A DNA stretch of 64,000 bases from Ruegeria aquimaris (lineage in GTDB: Bacteria; Pseudomonadota; Alphaproteobacteria; Rhodobacterales; Rhodobacteraceae): positions 248,001 through 312,000 of the forward strand of contig NZ_JAOWLB010000002.1 in the NCBI RefSeq assembly GCF_025751555.1, in the 5' to 3' direction. A program made the position numbers and the translations under genes. Below the pieces are notes generated by a model, which was given only the letters and a program-made list of their open reading frames with translations, was not told where the DNA came from and did no database searches. Below, one piece after another: positions 17,044-25,844 of the stretch (the stretch's first letter is position 1; every line of letters starts with the position of its first letter).

Positions 17044-18495
17044 TCAGCCGTGCCGCGCGGCGACGGTCTTGAGTTGAGAAAATCCGTAGAGCGCCTCGAA
17101 CCCTTTTTCACGGCCATGACCGGACTTGCCGACCCCGCCAAAGGGCAGTTCGACCCCGCCCCCGGCGCCGTAGTTGTTGACAAAGACCTGCCCCGCCCGC
17201 AGCCGTTTGGCCAGCCGCATCTGACGCGCGCCGTCTCGGGTCCAGATGCTGGCAACCAGACCGTAATCGGTGCCATTGGCGATTTCGATTGCCTCTTCCT
17301 CGGTGTCGAAGGGGATCAGGACCTGCACCGGGCCAAAGATCTCGTCCCGTGCCAGCGCATGGTTGGGAGGCACATCGGCGAACAGCGTCGGACGGACATA
17401 AGCCCCCGACGCCGGGGCGTGATCCACGATCCGGCCCTGCGCCGCGATGGTCAGGTCGGCGCCCTTGTTTAGAAACCCGGTCACAATCTCCTTTTGGCGG
17501 GCCGAAATCAGCGGCCCCACCCGCAGATCCTCCATCGCGGGGCCGACGGTCAGGTCGGCATACGCCGCAGCCATGCGCGCCTTGACCTCTTCATAGACGC
17601 CACGCTGAGCCAGGATGCGGGAAGAGGCCGAGCAGGTCTGACCGGCATTCTGACACCCCGCATTCACCAGGAAAGGCAGCGCGGCATTCAGATCGGCATC
17701 GTCGAACACAAGTTGCGGCGACTTGCCCCCCAGTTCCAGCGTCACCGGCACCACGTTGCGCCCCGCCGCTTGCTGCACCAGCGCCCCGGTGGCGACAGAT
17801 CCGGTGAACGAGATATGATGCACGCCCGGATGCGCCGACAGCGCCGCGCCCGCTTCGGCGCCCAGTCCCGGCACCACGTTCAGCGCTCCGGCGGGCAGCC
17901 CGGCCTGCATCGCCAGATCGGCAAAGGCCAGCGCGGTCAGACAGGCCTCTTCCGCCGGTTTCAGAACGCAGGCATTGCCCATGGCCAGCGCCGCGCCTAC
18001 CGAACGACCGATGATCTGCATCGGATAGTTCCAGGGAACGATATGACCGGTCACCCCATGCGGTTCGCGCAGGGTATAGACGGTATAACCGTCGAGATAG
18101 GGAATGGTTTCACCCATCACCTTGTCGGCGGCGCCGCCATAGAACTCGCAATACCGGGCCAGCGCAACGGCATCGGCGCGGGCCTGGGTCAGCGGCTTGC
18201 CCACGTCGGCGGCTTCGATCACGGCCAGATCTTCGACCCGTTCCAGCACCAGTTGGCCGAGGCGCGTCAGGATACGGCCGCGTTCGGTTGCGGTCATCCG
18301 GCCCCAGTCACCACGCAATGCCGTTTCGGCAGCGGCTACAGCGGCATCAATATCGGCGGAACCGCCGCGCGCGATCTGGCAAAGTTCCGACCCGTCAGAC
18401 GGATTGACCAGAGGCAGGGTCGCGCCACCTTGGGCCGGTTGCCAGACCCCGCCGACAAGACAAAGAGAGGCGTCAAACCAGAGAGGGAGGGACAT
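17044..18495 (-). CDS. NAD(P)-dependent aldehyde dehydrogenase
   Basis: 483 residues, the standard family length, from the ATG at 18495, which has a consensus AAAGGAG 6 bases upstream. Key features: IVPWNYPMQ near the cofactor site, the FTGSVATG glycine motif, catalytic Glu in LELGGKSPQ and catalytic Cys in GQTCSASSR, plus EIFGPVQVL. Closest in style to betaine-aldehyde or gamma-aminobutyraldehyde dehydrogenases, though the substrate is unproven. Upstream the frame stays open without a stop into a GNAT domain, so a longer fusion could also be made. It sits in the operon of a peptide-type ABC importer. Confidence 0.9.
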   Translation of the reverse strand: MSLPLWFDASLCLVGGVWQPAQGGATLPLVNPSDGSELCQIARGGSADIDAAVAAAETALRGDWGRMTATERGRILTRLGQLVLERVEDLAVIEAADVGKPLTQARADAVALARYCEFYGGAADKVMGETIPYLDGYTVYTLREPHGVTGHIVPWNYPMQIIGRSVGAALAMGNACVLKPAEEACLTALAFADLAMQAGLPAGALNVVPGLGAEAGAALSAHPGVHHISFTGSVATGALVQQAAGRNVVPVTLELGGKSPQLVFDDADLNAALPFLVNAGCQNAGQTCSASSRILAQRGVYEEVKARMAAAYADLTVGPAMEDLRVGPLISARQKEIVTGFLNKGADLTIAAQGRIVDHAPASGAYVRPTLFADVPPNHALARDEIFGPVQVLIPFDTEEEAIEIANGTDYGLVASIWTRDGARQMRLAKRLRAGQVFVNNYGAGGGVELPFGGVGKSGHGREKGFEALYGFSQLKTVAARHG

Positions 18496-18960
18496 ATCGG
18501 TCTCCTTTCCGAAGTCAAAAGCGTAGCTGTAGCCCTGATGCGGTGTAATTGGAGGGCATCGGCGCAGATTGGCAACCCCCTGCATCCCGGCAAGGCACGC
18601 TTGCCAGAACTCATCCGCGCCCGCCGAGCCCAAGGCAACCCCAAAGCGCCATCGCCCGGGATGAAGTGCAAAGACGGACCGCGCCGCCCGCTTCCCGAAA
18701 CCCTGCTGCCGGAACGATGGAAACAAGGTGTATTCGGCCAGTTCCCTCTGCCCACACGGATGGATGTGAACCAGGGCAAAGCCGGCTTTGCGATCTCTAT
18801 GGACAATCCAGTAGGCGATCCTGCCCGCATCGCGCCAATGGCGCATCGCCATTTCCTCGACCGGCAACGGAACACCCGGCGCGACCTCTGCCAGATAGGA
18901 GGTCATCGCCGCGATGAGATCGGTACTTTCCTCTCGGCGGATGCGGGTGAGCACGATCAT
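17044..18960 (-). CDS. Long frame: GNAT acetyltransferase domain running in frame into the aldehyde dehydrogenase
   Basis: From the ATG at 18960 the frame reads 155 codons of a GNAT-like N-acetyltransferase (RKAGFALVHIHPCGQRELAEYTLFPSFRQQGFGKRAA-type acetyl-CoA loop at about 58-93; C-terminal strand GYSYAFDFGK) and continues with no stop into the complete aldehyde dehydrogenase starting at residue 156. The GNAT start overlaps the ABC ATPase stop (ATGA), so it is translationally coupled. Either a 638-residue fusion is made, or the GNAT stop codon has been lost, with separate ALDH synthesis from the internal site. I cannot tell which product dominates. Confidence 0.55.
   Translation of the reverse strand: MIVLTRIRREESTDLIAAMTSYLAEVAPGVPLPVEEMAMRHWRDAGRIAYWIVHRDRKAGFALVHIHPCGQRELAEYTLFPSFRQQGFGKRAARSVFALHPGRWRFGVALGSAGADEFWQACLAGMQGVANLRRCPPITPHQGYSYAFDFGKETDMSLPLWFDASLCLVGGVWQPAQGGATLPLVNPSDGSELCQIARGGSADIDAAVAAAETALRGDWGRMTATERGRILTRLGQLVLERVEDLAVIEAADVGKPLTQARADAVALARYCEFYGGAADKVMGETIPYLDGYTVYTLREPHGVTGHIVPWNYPMQIIGRSVGAALAMGNACVLKPAEEACLTALAFADLAMQAGLPAGALNVVPGLGAEAGAALSAHPGVHHISFTGSVATGALVQQAAGRNVVPVTLELGGKSPQLVFDDADLNAALPFLVNAGCQNAGQTCSASSRILAQRGVYEEVKARMAAAYADLTVGPAMEDLRVGPLISARQKEIVTGFLNKGADLTIAAQGRIVDHAPASGAYVRPTLFADVPPNHALARDEIFGPVQVLIPFDTEEEAIEIANGTDYGLVASIWTRDGARQMRLAKRLRAGQVFVNNYGAGGGVELPFGGVGKSGHGREKGFEALYGFSQLKTVAARHG
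18502..18508 (-). promoter_or_regulatory. Strong internal ribosome binding site inside the GNAT-ALDH frame
   Basis: On the minus strand AAAGGAG (complement of 18502-18508) is followed by a 6-base spacer and the ATG at 18495. Such a site in the middle of an open frame is unusual and argues for independent translation of the aldehyde dehydrogenase. Confidence 0.75.
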
Positions 18961-20558
18961 CGGGCAATCATCGGACGACGGCGCGGCAACCTTGGTGCGG
19001 CGGCGATCAGGGCCTCGGTATACGGGTGCTGCGGATCCGAGAACACCTGTTCGGTCTCACCCTGCTCGACGATACGGCCTGCCTGCATCACCATCACCCG
19101 GTCGGTGATCGTCCGAACCACACTCAGATCGTGGCTGATGAACAGATAGGTCAGATCGTAGCTGGCACACAGATCGGCCAAAAGATCGAGGATCTGCGCC
19201 CGCACCGAAACGTCAAGCGCCGATACCGCCTCGTCGAAGAGAATAAGTTGCGGGCGGATGATCAGCGCCCGCGCAATCGCGATCCGCTGGCGCTGACCAC
19301 CGGAAAACTCGTGAATGTACTTGCCCGAGTCATCCGGCGACAGACCGACGGCGGTCAGCATTTCGGCGATACGGTCGCGCCGTTCCGAGCCCATTGGCGG
19401 GTTTTCCAAAAGGTGAAAAGGTTCGGTCACCAGCCGGTCGACCCGGTGGCGCGGATTGAAGCTTCCATATGGGTCCTGAAACACCACCTGCATCTTGCGG
19501 CGGACCGCCAGATTGGCCTTGTTACCGGAATAGACCGGTTGACCATCCAGCAGGATATGGCCGGCTTGCACCGGCTCCAATCCCAGGATCGCACGGGTCA
19601 GGGTCGACTTGCCGCAACCGGATTCCCCGACCAAGCCCAGACGTTCGCCCTGGTGCAGGGTAAAGCTGACATGATCCACCGCACGATGCTGACCCGGTCG
19701 CGCAAAAAGGCTTGTGCGCGGCAACGGATAGTCGCGAACGACATTAGCCACGGCCAGCAGGGGCATTTGACCGACTGTTTCGGGCAGAGAGACCTGATGC
19801 TCTGATGCAGCGAACAGCATCTTGGTATAGGGATGCGTCATCCCGGTCAGCAATTGGCGGGTCCGGGCTGCTTCGACCACTTCGCCGCGCCGCATGACCG
19901 TGATGTGGTCGGCCATATCGGCCACCACTGCCAGGTCATGGGTGATCATCAGCATGCCCATGCCGTATTCGCGCACCAGACCTTTGAGCAGGTCGAGAAT
20001 CTGTGCCTGGGTGGTCACGTCCAACGCCGTCGTCGGCTCATCCGCGATCAGCAGTTTCGGGCGCAGGGCAATCGCCATCGCGATCACCACCCGCTGCCGT
20101 TGGCCCCCCGACAGTTCATGCGGATACCGGCCCAGCGGATAGCGTTCGGGCGGCAGACCCACGCGCGCCAGGACCTCGCGCGCGCGTTCCTCGGCCTTGT
20201 CGCGCGGCATGGCCCGGTGGATCAGGATCGTTTCCATGACCTGATCGCCAATGGTCTTGACCGGGTTCAGCGCCGTCATCGGCTCCTGGAACACCATTCC
20301 AACCGCGGCGCCGCGCAGCTCACACATCCGGTCCTCGGGAAGGTCGAGAACCTCTTCGCCGTCCAGGAGGATGGAGCCGGTTGTCTCGCTACCCGCAGGC
20401 AGCAGTTGCATCACCGCCAGGGCCGTCATTGACTTGCCCGACCCGCTTTCGCCAGTGACGGCGACGATTTCGCCTGGAGCGATGGTCAGGTTGACCCGTT
20501 GCAGAATCTCGATCCCGTGGATCGACAATGACAGGTCCTTGATCTGCAACAGGCTCAT
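18957..20558 (-). CDS. ABC transporter fused double ATPase, peptide/nickel type (DppD-DppF-like)
   Basis: 533 residues with two complete ABC ATPase domains. First domain (about 1-260): Walker A GESGSGKS, signature LSGGQRQR, Walker B LLIADEP. Second (about 270-525): [24 protein letters not shown]. Each is followed by the oligopeptide-type HPYTKML / HPYTEALI motif. Such fused ATPases (YejF-like) drive import of peptides or related compounds through the two permeases encoded just upstream in the operon. The start overlaps the permease stop and the stop overlaps the GNAT start, both as ATGA. Confidence 0.94.
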   Translation of the reverse strand: MSLLQIKDLSLSIHGIEILQRVNLTIAPGEIVAVTGESGSGKSMTALAVMQLLPAGSETTGSILLDGEEVLDLPEDRMCELRGAAVGMVFQEPMTALNPVKTIGDQVMETILIHRAMPRDKAEERAREVLARVGLPPERYPLGRYPHELSGGQRQRVVIAMAIALRPKLLIADEPTTALDVTTQAQILDLLKGLVREYGMGMLMITHDLAVVADMADHITVMRRGEVVEAARTRQLLTGMTHPYTKMLFAASEHQVSLPETVGQMPLLAVANVVRDYPLPRTSLFARPGQHRAVDHVSFTLHQGERLGLVGESGCGKSTLTRAILGLEPVQAGHILLDGQPVYSGNKANLAVRRKMQVVFQDPYGSFNPRHRVDRLVTEPFHLLENPPMGSERRDRIAEMLTAVGLSPDDSGKYIHEFSGGQRQRIAIARALIIRPQLILFDEAVSALDVSVRAQILDLLADLCASYDLTYLFISHDLSVVRTITDRVMVMQAGRIVEQGETEQVFSDPQHPYTEALIAAAPRLPRRRPMIAR

Positions 20559-21370
20559 GACCGGGCCACCCGAATGCGCGGGTCAAGCCAGTCGCGCAGA
20601 CCATCACCCATCAGGTTCAGCCCCAGCACGGTCAGGATGATGGCAAACCCCGGAATCAACGCCAGATGCGGGGCAAAGCTGACCATGGTCTGCGCATCGG
20701 CCAGCATCCGGCCCCAACTGGGCGTCGGTGGCTGCGCGCCGAGACCGACATAGCTGAGTCCCGCCTCGGCCAGGATACCCAGCGAGAACTGGATGGTGCC
20801 CTGCACGATCAGCAGATTGGCCACGTTGGGCAGGATATGTTCAGCCGAGATATGTGCCGCACTTTTACCCGCGACACGCGCGGCCATGATGAACTCGCGC
20901 TCCCACAGGCTCAGCGCCGCGCCTCTTGTAATTCGGGCAAAGACCGGGATGTTGAAGATGCCGATAGCGATGATGGCGTTGACGGCACCGGCACCGAACA
21001 CAGCGGTGATCAGGATGGCGATCACTAGCGAGGGGAAGGCAAAGACCAGATCGTTGCCGCGCATGATCAGCTCGTCCAGCCACGACCCCTTGCGTGCGGC
21101 GGCAGCCAGGCCCAGCGGTACGCCCAGGCTCATGCCGATGCCCACAGCCAGCAGCGCCACCGCGATCGAGGTGCGCGCGCCCACCATGATCATGGAAAAC
21201 ATGTCGCGCCCGAAATGATCGGTTCCGAGCCAGTGCCGCGCATTTGGGGTTTGCAGCTTGGCCGGGATGTTGAGCGCGGCATAGTCATAGGGCGTCCAGA
21301 CGAACGAGACCAGCGCGGACAGCACCACCAGCGAGGACAGGCCCGCGCCCAGGATCAGGTTACGGCTCAT
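20555..21370 (-). CDS. ABC transporter permease, DppC-type
   Basis: 271 residues from the ATG at 21370, which overlaps the stop of the upstream permease (ATGA); the open frame extends further but without homology. About six TM helices, an N-terminal segment typical of DppC/OppC (HWLGTDHFGRDMFSMIMVGARTS) and the EAA loop EFIMAARVAGKSAAHISAEHILPN that contacts the ATPase. It forms the inner-membrane channel with the DppB-type subunit. Confidence 0.93.
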   Translation of the reverse strand: MSRNLILGAGLSSLVVLSALVSFVWTPYDYAALNIPAKLQTPNARHWLGTDHFGRDMFSMIMVGARTSIAVALLAVGIGMSLGVPLGLAAAARKGSWLDELIMRGNDLVFAFPSLVIAILITAVFGAGAVNAIIAIGIFNIPVFARITRGAALSLWEREFIMAARVAGKSAAHISAEHILPNVANLLIVQGTIQFSLGILAEAGLSYVGLGAQPPTPSWGRMLADAQTMVSFAPHLALIPGFAIILTVLGLNLMGDGLRDWLDPRIRVARS

Positions 21371-22314
21371 GTCCGGGACCTCAGGCGTGGATCGACGGCA
21401 GCATAGGCCAGATCGACCAGGAAATTGACAGTGATCACCGCAAAGACCAGCAGCATGACGACCGATTCCACCACGATCAGGTCGCGCGCCGAGATCGCCT
21501 GAAACACCAGCCGCCCGAGGCCGGGCAGATAGAACACCTGTTCGATGATGATCGATCCCGCCAGGAGGAAAGAGAATTGCAGCCCGATGATGGTCAGCAC
21601 CGGAATCAGCGCATTGCGCAACCCGTGCCGCCAAAGTGCCTGCCGACGGCTGAGCCCCTTGGCGCGGGCGGTGCGCATGAAATCCTCACCCAGGATATCG
21701 AGAAGCGCCGAGCGCATCACCCGCGCGAGGATGGCGGCTTGCGGCAGCGCCAGCGCGATGGCGGGCAATGTCAGCGAGTGTAGGCCTGCTGCCAGCCCCT
21801 TGTCCCAGCCGGCAAAGCCACCTGCGTTGAACCAGCGCAGATTGATGGCAAAGACCAGCACCAGCATCATGGCGAACCAGAAATTCGGAATGGCGACACC
21901 CAGCTGGGTTGCACTCATCACTGTCAGATCACCCACCTTGCCGCGACGTGACGCAGCATAGATACCAGCAGGAAAGGCGATGGCCGTAGACAACGCCAGC
22001 GCATAGAGCGCCAGAGGTAACGACACCCACATCCTGTCCGCGATCATCTGCGAGACAGGCGTGCGATAGGTATAGGATGTGCCGAAATCGCCACGCAGCA
22101 TCCCAGTGATCCAGCTGATATAACGTTCGGCCTTTGACTGATCGAGACCCAGTTCTGTGCGCAGCGCAGCCAGAGTGTCGGGCTGCGCATTGACCCCCAG
22201 CATGAACGAGGCCGGATCGCCCGGAGCGATCTCGATCACTGCAAAGATGACCAGGCTGGCGACGGCCAGACTGATCGCAAGCGAGAACGCGCGTTTCAGA
22301 CTGTAGCGGAGCAT
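21367..22314 (-). CDS. ABC transporter permease, DppB-type
   Basis: 315 residues, about six TM helices, BPD_transp_1 fold. The N-terminus MLRYSLKRAFSLAISLAVASLVIFAVIEIAPGDPA is typical of DppB, and the EAA loop is DFMRTARAKGLSRRQALWRHGLRNAL. It pairs with the following DppC-type permease. It is separated from the upstream binding-protein gene by 108 bases holding two strong hairpins. Confidence 0.93.
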   Translation of the reverse strand: MLRYSLKRAFSLAISLAVASLVIFAVIEIAPGDPASFMLGVNAQPDTLAALRTELGLDQSKAERYISWITGMLRGDFGTSYTYRTPVSQMIADRMWVSLPLALYALALSTAIAFPAGIYAASRRGKVGDLTVMSATQLGVAIPNFWFAMMLVLVFAINLRWFNAGGFAGWDKGLAAGLHSLTLPAIALALPQAAILARVMRSALLDILGEDFMRTARAKGLSRRQALWRHGLRNALIPVLTIIGLQFSFLLAGSIIIEQVFYLPGLGRLVFQAISARDLIVVESVVMLLVFAVITVNFLVDLAYAAVDPRLRSRT

Positions 22315-22367
22315 GTCGGGTCGATACCACCCATTCGGAAAAAAGACCCGCCGCCGGAGCGGCGAGC

Positions 22368-22412
22368 CAGAAAATCGCAGATTTTCTGAACCATTTTCTG
22401 TGTCAGAAAATG
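22368..22412. repeat. Two tandem hairpins built from the same 8-base unit, between binding protein and permease genes
   Basis: Hairpin 1: CAGAAAATC (22368-22376), 3-base loop, GATTTTCTG (22380-22388). Hairpin 2: CATTTTCTG (22392-22400), 3-base loop, CAGAAAATG (22404-22412). The arms share CAGAAAAT/ATTTTCTG, so alternative pairings between the hairpins are possible. No T-run follows on the minus strand. By position it may protect the 3' end of the binding-protein message and set its excess over the membrane subunits. I recall similar ATTTTC hairpins as repeated extragenic elements in Rhodobacterales. Confidence 0.7.
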
Positions 22413-22422
22413 GCCCCGCGCC

Positions 22423-23910
22423 TTACTCGGACCAGCTGATCGCCGACAGATCGGTCGCGGCGGTGGGCGCGTTGGCCCACAATCCCTGCACGCCAGCCTT
22501 GGCCACGCTCAGCGCGGCAAGCTGGAACAGGTAGCCGTTCACGTAATCTTCGGAAATGATGCGCTGCGCCTGTTGCATCAACTCGGTCCGCTTGTCCGGA
22601 TCGGTGGTCGAGTTCAGCGTCGTCATCAGCTCCTGAAACGCCGGATTGTCGTACTGGAAGTAATATTCAGGCCGGGCATAAATGCCGATATCCATCGGCT
22701 CGGTATGGCTGACGATGGTCAGGCCAAAATTCTTGCCCTTGAACACGGTTTCCAGCCATTGCGCCCACTCGACATTGGTGATTTCGGCCTTGATGCCGAC
22801 CGCCGCCAGTTGCGCCGCAATGATCTCGCCGCCGCGCCGCGCGTAAGAGGGGGGCGGCAAGTGCAGCGTGGTTTCAAACCCGTCCGGGAATCCTGCCTCG
22901 GCCAACAGCGCCTTGGCCTTGTCGGGATCATAGGCAGAGTTGCCGGTCAGATCGACATAAGCCGGGTTGTGCGGCGCGAAATGGGTGCCGATAGGTGTGC
23001 CATATCCAAACATCGCGCCATCAATGATCGCCTGGCGGTCGATGGCATGGGCCATCGCCTGACGCACCTTGATATTGTCGAACGGCGGCTGCTTGTTGTT
23101 GGTCGACAGGATCGTTTCGCCCTCGGTCGAGCCGACCAGAACCTGGAACCGGGGATCTGCTTCGAATTGCGGCAGGTTTTCGGGCGCGGGAAAGCCTGTG
23201 AACACATCCACATCCTCGGCCATCATCGCGGCGAAGGCGGCGGTGGGGTCCGAGATGAATTTGAACGTCGCCTGGGCCAGCGCGGGCTCGGCGCCCCAAT
23301 ACCCCGGGTTGCGGTTTAGCACGATCTTGTCGCCCTGCACCCATTCGCCCAGCGTGTAGGGGCCGGTGCCCACCGGCGTGGTCTTGATGTTCTCGATACT
23401 CTCGGGCGCCACGATCACCGCATCGCCCCAGGCCATATTGAACAGGAAATTGCCGTTGGGTTCGGTCAGGGTCACCTTGACGGTCAGCGGATCGACCACA
23501 TCGACGCTGTCGATCCCGGCAAACAGCGCCTTTTGCGCGTTGGCGCTGTCCTCGGCGCGGGCGCGGTCCAGACTGAACTTGACGTCCTCGGCATCCATCG
23601 CCGAGCCGTCGTGGAAGGTCACGCCTTCATGCAGTTTGAAGGTGTAGACGGTGCCATCCTCTGAGATCTCCCAGCTTTCGGCGAGGGCGGGCACAATGGA
23701 TCCATCGCCCATGAATCGGGTCAACCCCTCGAAGATGTTGACATAGACCACCGAGTCGATGGCCTGCGCCGCGGCACTGGTCGGGTCCAGATGCGGCGGT
23801 TCCAGCTGCATGGCGATGGTGATGTCATCCTTGGCCCAGGCGGCCCCTGCGATCAAAGCAGCACTCAGCGCCAGACCAGAGACAAACCCCTGTCTTACAA
23901 ACCGTTTCAT
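22423..23910 (-). CDS. ABC transporter substrate-binding protein, peptide/nickel family (SBP_bac_5)
   Basis: 495 residues with a Sec signal peptide (MKRFVRQGFVSGLALSAALIAGAAWA). Family motifs: AMQLEPPHLDPTSAAAQ near the mature N-terminus, LAESWEISEDGTVYTFKLHEGVTFHDGS at about 79-106, and VRQAMAHAIDRQAII. It captures a peptide or related ligand in the periplasm for the permeases encoded next. GGGAGAG precedes the start. It is the first gene of the minus-strand operon and diverges from panB over a 170-base intergenic region. Confidence 0.94.
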   Translation of the reverse strand: MKRFVRQGFVSGLALSAALIAGAAWAKDDITIAMQLEPPHLDPTSAAAQAIDSVVYVNIFEGLTRFMGDGSIVPALAESWEISEDGTVYTFKLHEGVTFHDGSAMDAEDVKFSLDRARAEDSANAQKALFAGIDSVDVVDPLTVKVTLTEPNGNFLFNMAWGDAVIVAPESIENIKTTPVGTGPYTLGEWVQGDKIVLNRNPGYWGAEPALAQATFKFISDPTAAFAAMMAEDVDVFTGFPAPENLPQFEADPRFQVLVGSTEGETILSTNNKQPPFDNIKVRQAMAHAIDRQAIIDGAMFGYGTPIGTHFAPHNPAYVDLTGNSAYDPDKAKALLAEAGFPDGFETTLHLPPPSYARRGGEIIAAQLAAVGIKAEITNVEWAQWLETVFKGKNFGLTIVSHTEPMDIGIYARPEYYFQYDNPAFQELMTTLNSTTDPDKRTELMQQAQRIISEDYVNGYLFQLAALSVAKAGVQGLWANAPTAATDLSAISWSE

Positions 23911-24080
23911 TCCAACTCTCCCCGTTTGGTTTCGTCTGACGGGATCGTGAACCCGCCACGGCTTGCCTCACTGTTTCCGCAAATCCCGGGGTGATCAAGG
24001 AAATGTTGGCGCAACCGGGCTTTCGCTGCGATTGCGAAATACTTATGCTGCGATGCAACATTTTCCGTGGAGGACTGGAA

Positions 24081-24920
24081 ATGAGTGCAACTGCCCGCAA
24101 GACGGCCCCCAATGCCCAGGATATCCGGGCGCAAAAGGGGGGCGTGCCGCTGGTCAGCCTGACCGCTTATACGACTCCGATGGCGCGGCTGATGGACGGG
24201 CATTGCGATTTCGTGCTGGTGGGCGACAGCGTTGGCATGGTGCTGCATGGGCTGAGTTCCACCCTGGGTGTGACGATGGAGATGATGATCCTGCATGGCC
24301 AGGCGGTGGCGCGCGGGCTGGACCGCGCGATGCTGGTCATCGACATGCCATTCGGCAGCTACGAGGAAGACCCGGCTCAGGCGTTCCGCAATGCCGCCCG
24401 GCTGATGGCCGAGACCGGCGCTGGCGCGGTCAAGCTGGAAGGCGGGGTCGAGATGGCCGAGACGATCCGGTTTCTGGTCAAACGCGGCATTCCGGTGATG
24501 GCCCATATCGGGCTGACGCCGCAGTCGATCAATACGCTGGGCGGCTACAAGGTGCAGGGCCGCGACGATCAGGCCCAGGCGGTGCTGGCCGATGCGCATG
24601 CAGTGGCCGATGCGGGCGCGTTTTCGGTGGTGCTGGAGAAGGTGCCCGCGACGCTTGCCGACCGGATCACCGCCGAGGTGGCGATTCCCACCATCGGTAT
24701 CGGGGCCTCAGCCGGGTGTGACGGGCAGATCCTGGTGGTGGATGACATGCTGGGCTTCTTCACCGCTTTCAAACCGAAATTCGTCAAGCGATATGCCGAT
24801 CTGGGCCCGCTTGCCGAGGCCGCGATTGCCGAATATGCGGCCGAGGTCCGCGCACGCAGCTTTCCGGCGGCAGAACACGTGTTTGGTGATCAGGCCCCTG
24901 CCAAAGGTGCCAAGGCATGA
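24081..24920 (+). CDS. panB: 3-methyl-2-oxobutanoate hydroxymethyltransferase PanB
   Basis: 279 residues from the ATG at 24081, with GGAGGA 6 bases upstream; an earlier in-frame start at 23991 has no such site. Motifs: [27 protein letters not shown] (metal and substrate site), [33 protein letters not shown]. It makes ketopantoate from alpha-ketoisovalerate and methylene-tetrahydrofolate, the first committed step to pantothenate and CoA. The stop overlaps panC by ATGA. Confidence 0.95.
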   Translation: MSATARKTAPNAQDIRAQKGGVPLVSLTAYTTPMARLMDGHCDFVLVGDSVGMVLHGLSSTLGVTMEMMILHGQAVARGLDRAMLVIDMPFGSYEEDPAQAFRNAARLMAETGAGAVKLEGGVEMAETIRFLVKRGIPVMAHIGLTPQSINTLGGYKVQGRDDQAQAVLADAHAVADAGAFSVVLEKVPATLADRITAEVAIPTIGIGASAGCDGQILVVDDMLGFFTAFKPKFVKRYADLGPLAEAAIAEYAAEVRARSFPAAEHVFGDQAPAKGAKA

Positions 24921-25774
24921 GCGCGCCGATCCTGCGCAAACTGGCCGATCTGCGCGCCGCCACCGCCGGTTGGAAGCGCGCGGGCGAGAGCATCGGTGTG
25001 GTGCCCACGATGGGCGCGTTGCACGATGGCCACCTGTCGCTGGTCGCTGCGGCCAAGGCGGGTTGCGACCGGGTGGTGGTGACCATTTTCGTCAACCCGA
25101 AACAGTTCAACAACCCCGAGGACCTGGCCAAATACCCCCGTACCGAAGAGGCCGACGCTGCCAAGCTCGCGCCCTATGGGGTCGATGCGGTCTATGTGCC
25201 CGATCCCGACCAGATCTATCCCGAGGGGTTTGCCACCACCGTTTCGCTCTCGGGTCTGACCGATGTAATGGAGGGCGCGTGCCGCCCCGGCCATTTCGAC
25301 GGGGTGGCGACCGTGGTGGCGAAACTGTTCCTGCAAACCGGGGCCGACCGGGCCTTTTTCGGCGAAAAGGATTACCAGCAGATGATGCTGGTCACCCGCA
25401 TGGCGCAGGATCTGGATATCCCGATCACCGTGGTGGGGTGTCCCACGGTGCGCGAGGCCTCGGGCCTTGCTATGTCCTCGCGCAACATGCGGCTCTCGGC
25501 TGACGGGCTGGAGCGGGCCGGGCGGCTTTATCCCGTCATGCGGCAGGTGGCCGAGCGGCTGGCGGCTGGCGCCTCTTTTGGTGACCTGGCGCCCGCAGCG
25601 CGCGAGGCGCTGGGCGCCGCCGGTTTTGTCGATATCGAGTATTTCGACCTGCGCGCGGCGGACAGTCTGCGCGCGCTCGACCAGCCCACCGAACCCGCGC
25701 GCCTGCTGGTGGCCACCTGGCTCGACGGGGTGCGGCTGATCGACAATATCGCAGTTCCTCAACTAAACGATTAG
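24917..25774 (+). CDS. panC: Pantothenate synthetase PanC
   Basis: 285 residues. ATP-binding signature [14 protein letters not shown] (about 30-43), [11 protein letters not shown], and FFGEKDYQQ, with the C-terminal MSSRNMRLS loop. It ligates pantoate and beta-alanine with ATP hydrolysis to AMP. Start overlaps the panB stop (ATGA), so both are made together. Confidence 0.95.
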   Translation: MSAPILRKLADLRAATAGWKRAGESIGVVPTMGALHDGHLSLVAAAKAGCDRVVVTIFVNPKQFNNPEDLAKYPRTEEADAAKLAPYGVDAVYVPDPDQIYPEGFATTVSLSGLTDVMEGACRPGHFDGVATVVAKLFLQTGADRAFFGEKDYQQMMLVTRMAQDLDIPITVVGCPTVREASGLAMSSRNMRLSADGLERAGRLYPVMRQVAERLAAGASFGDLAPAAREALGAAGFVDIEYFDLRAADSLRALDQPTEPARLLVATWLDGVRLIDNIAVPQLND

Positions 25775-25844
25775 TAGGGGCTTCCTGACACGCCGGAAAT
25801 GCGGCTACAGTCCCGGGTCAAGAGACGATGACAGGGGGCGGAGA

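Noticed and set aside
17494-19149. 551-codon open frame on the plus strand
   Set aside because: Antisense to the aldehyde dehydrogenase and ABC ATPase; composition is that of a reverse-strand shadow.
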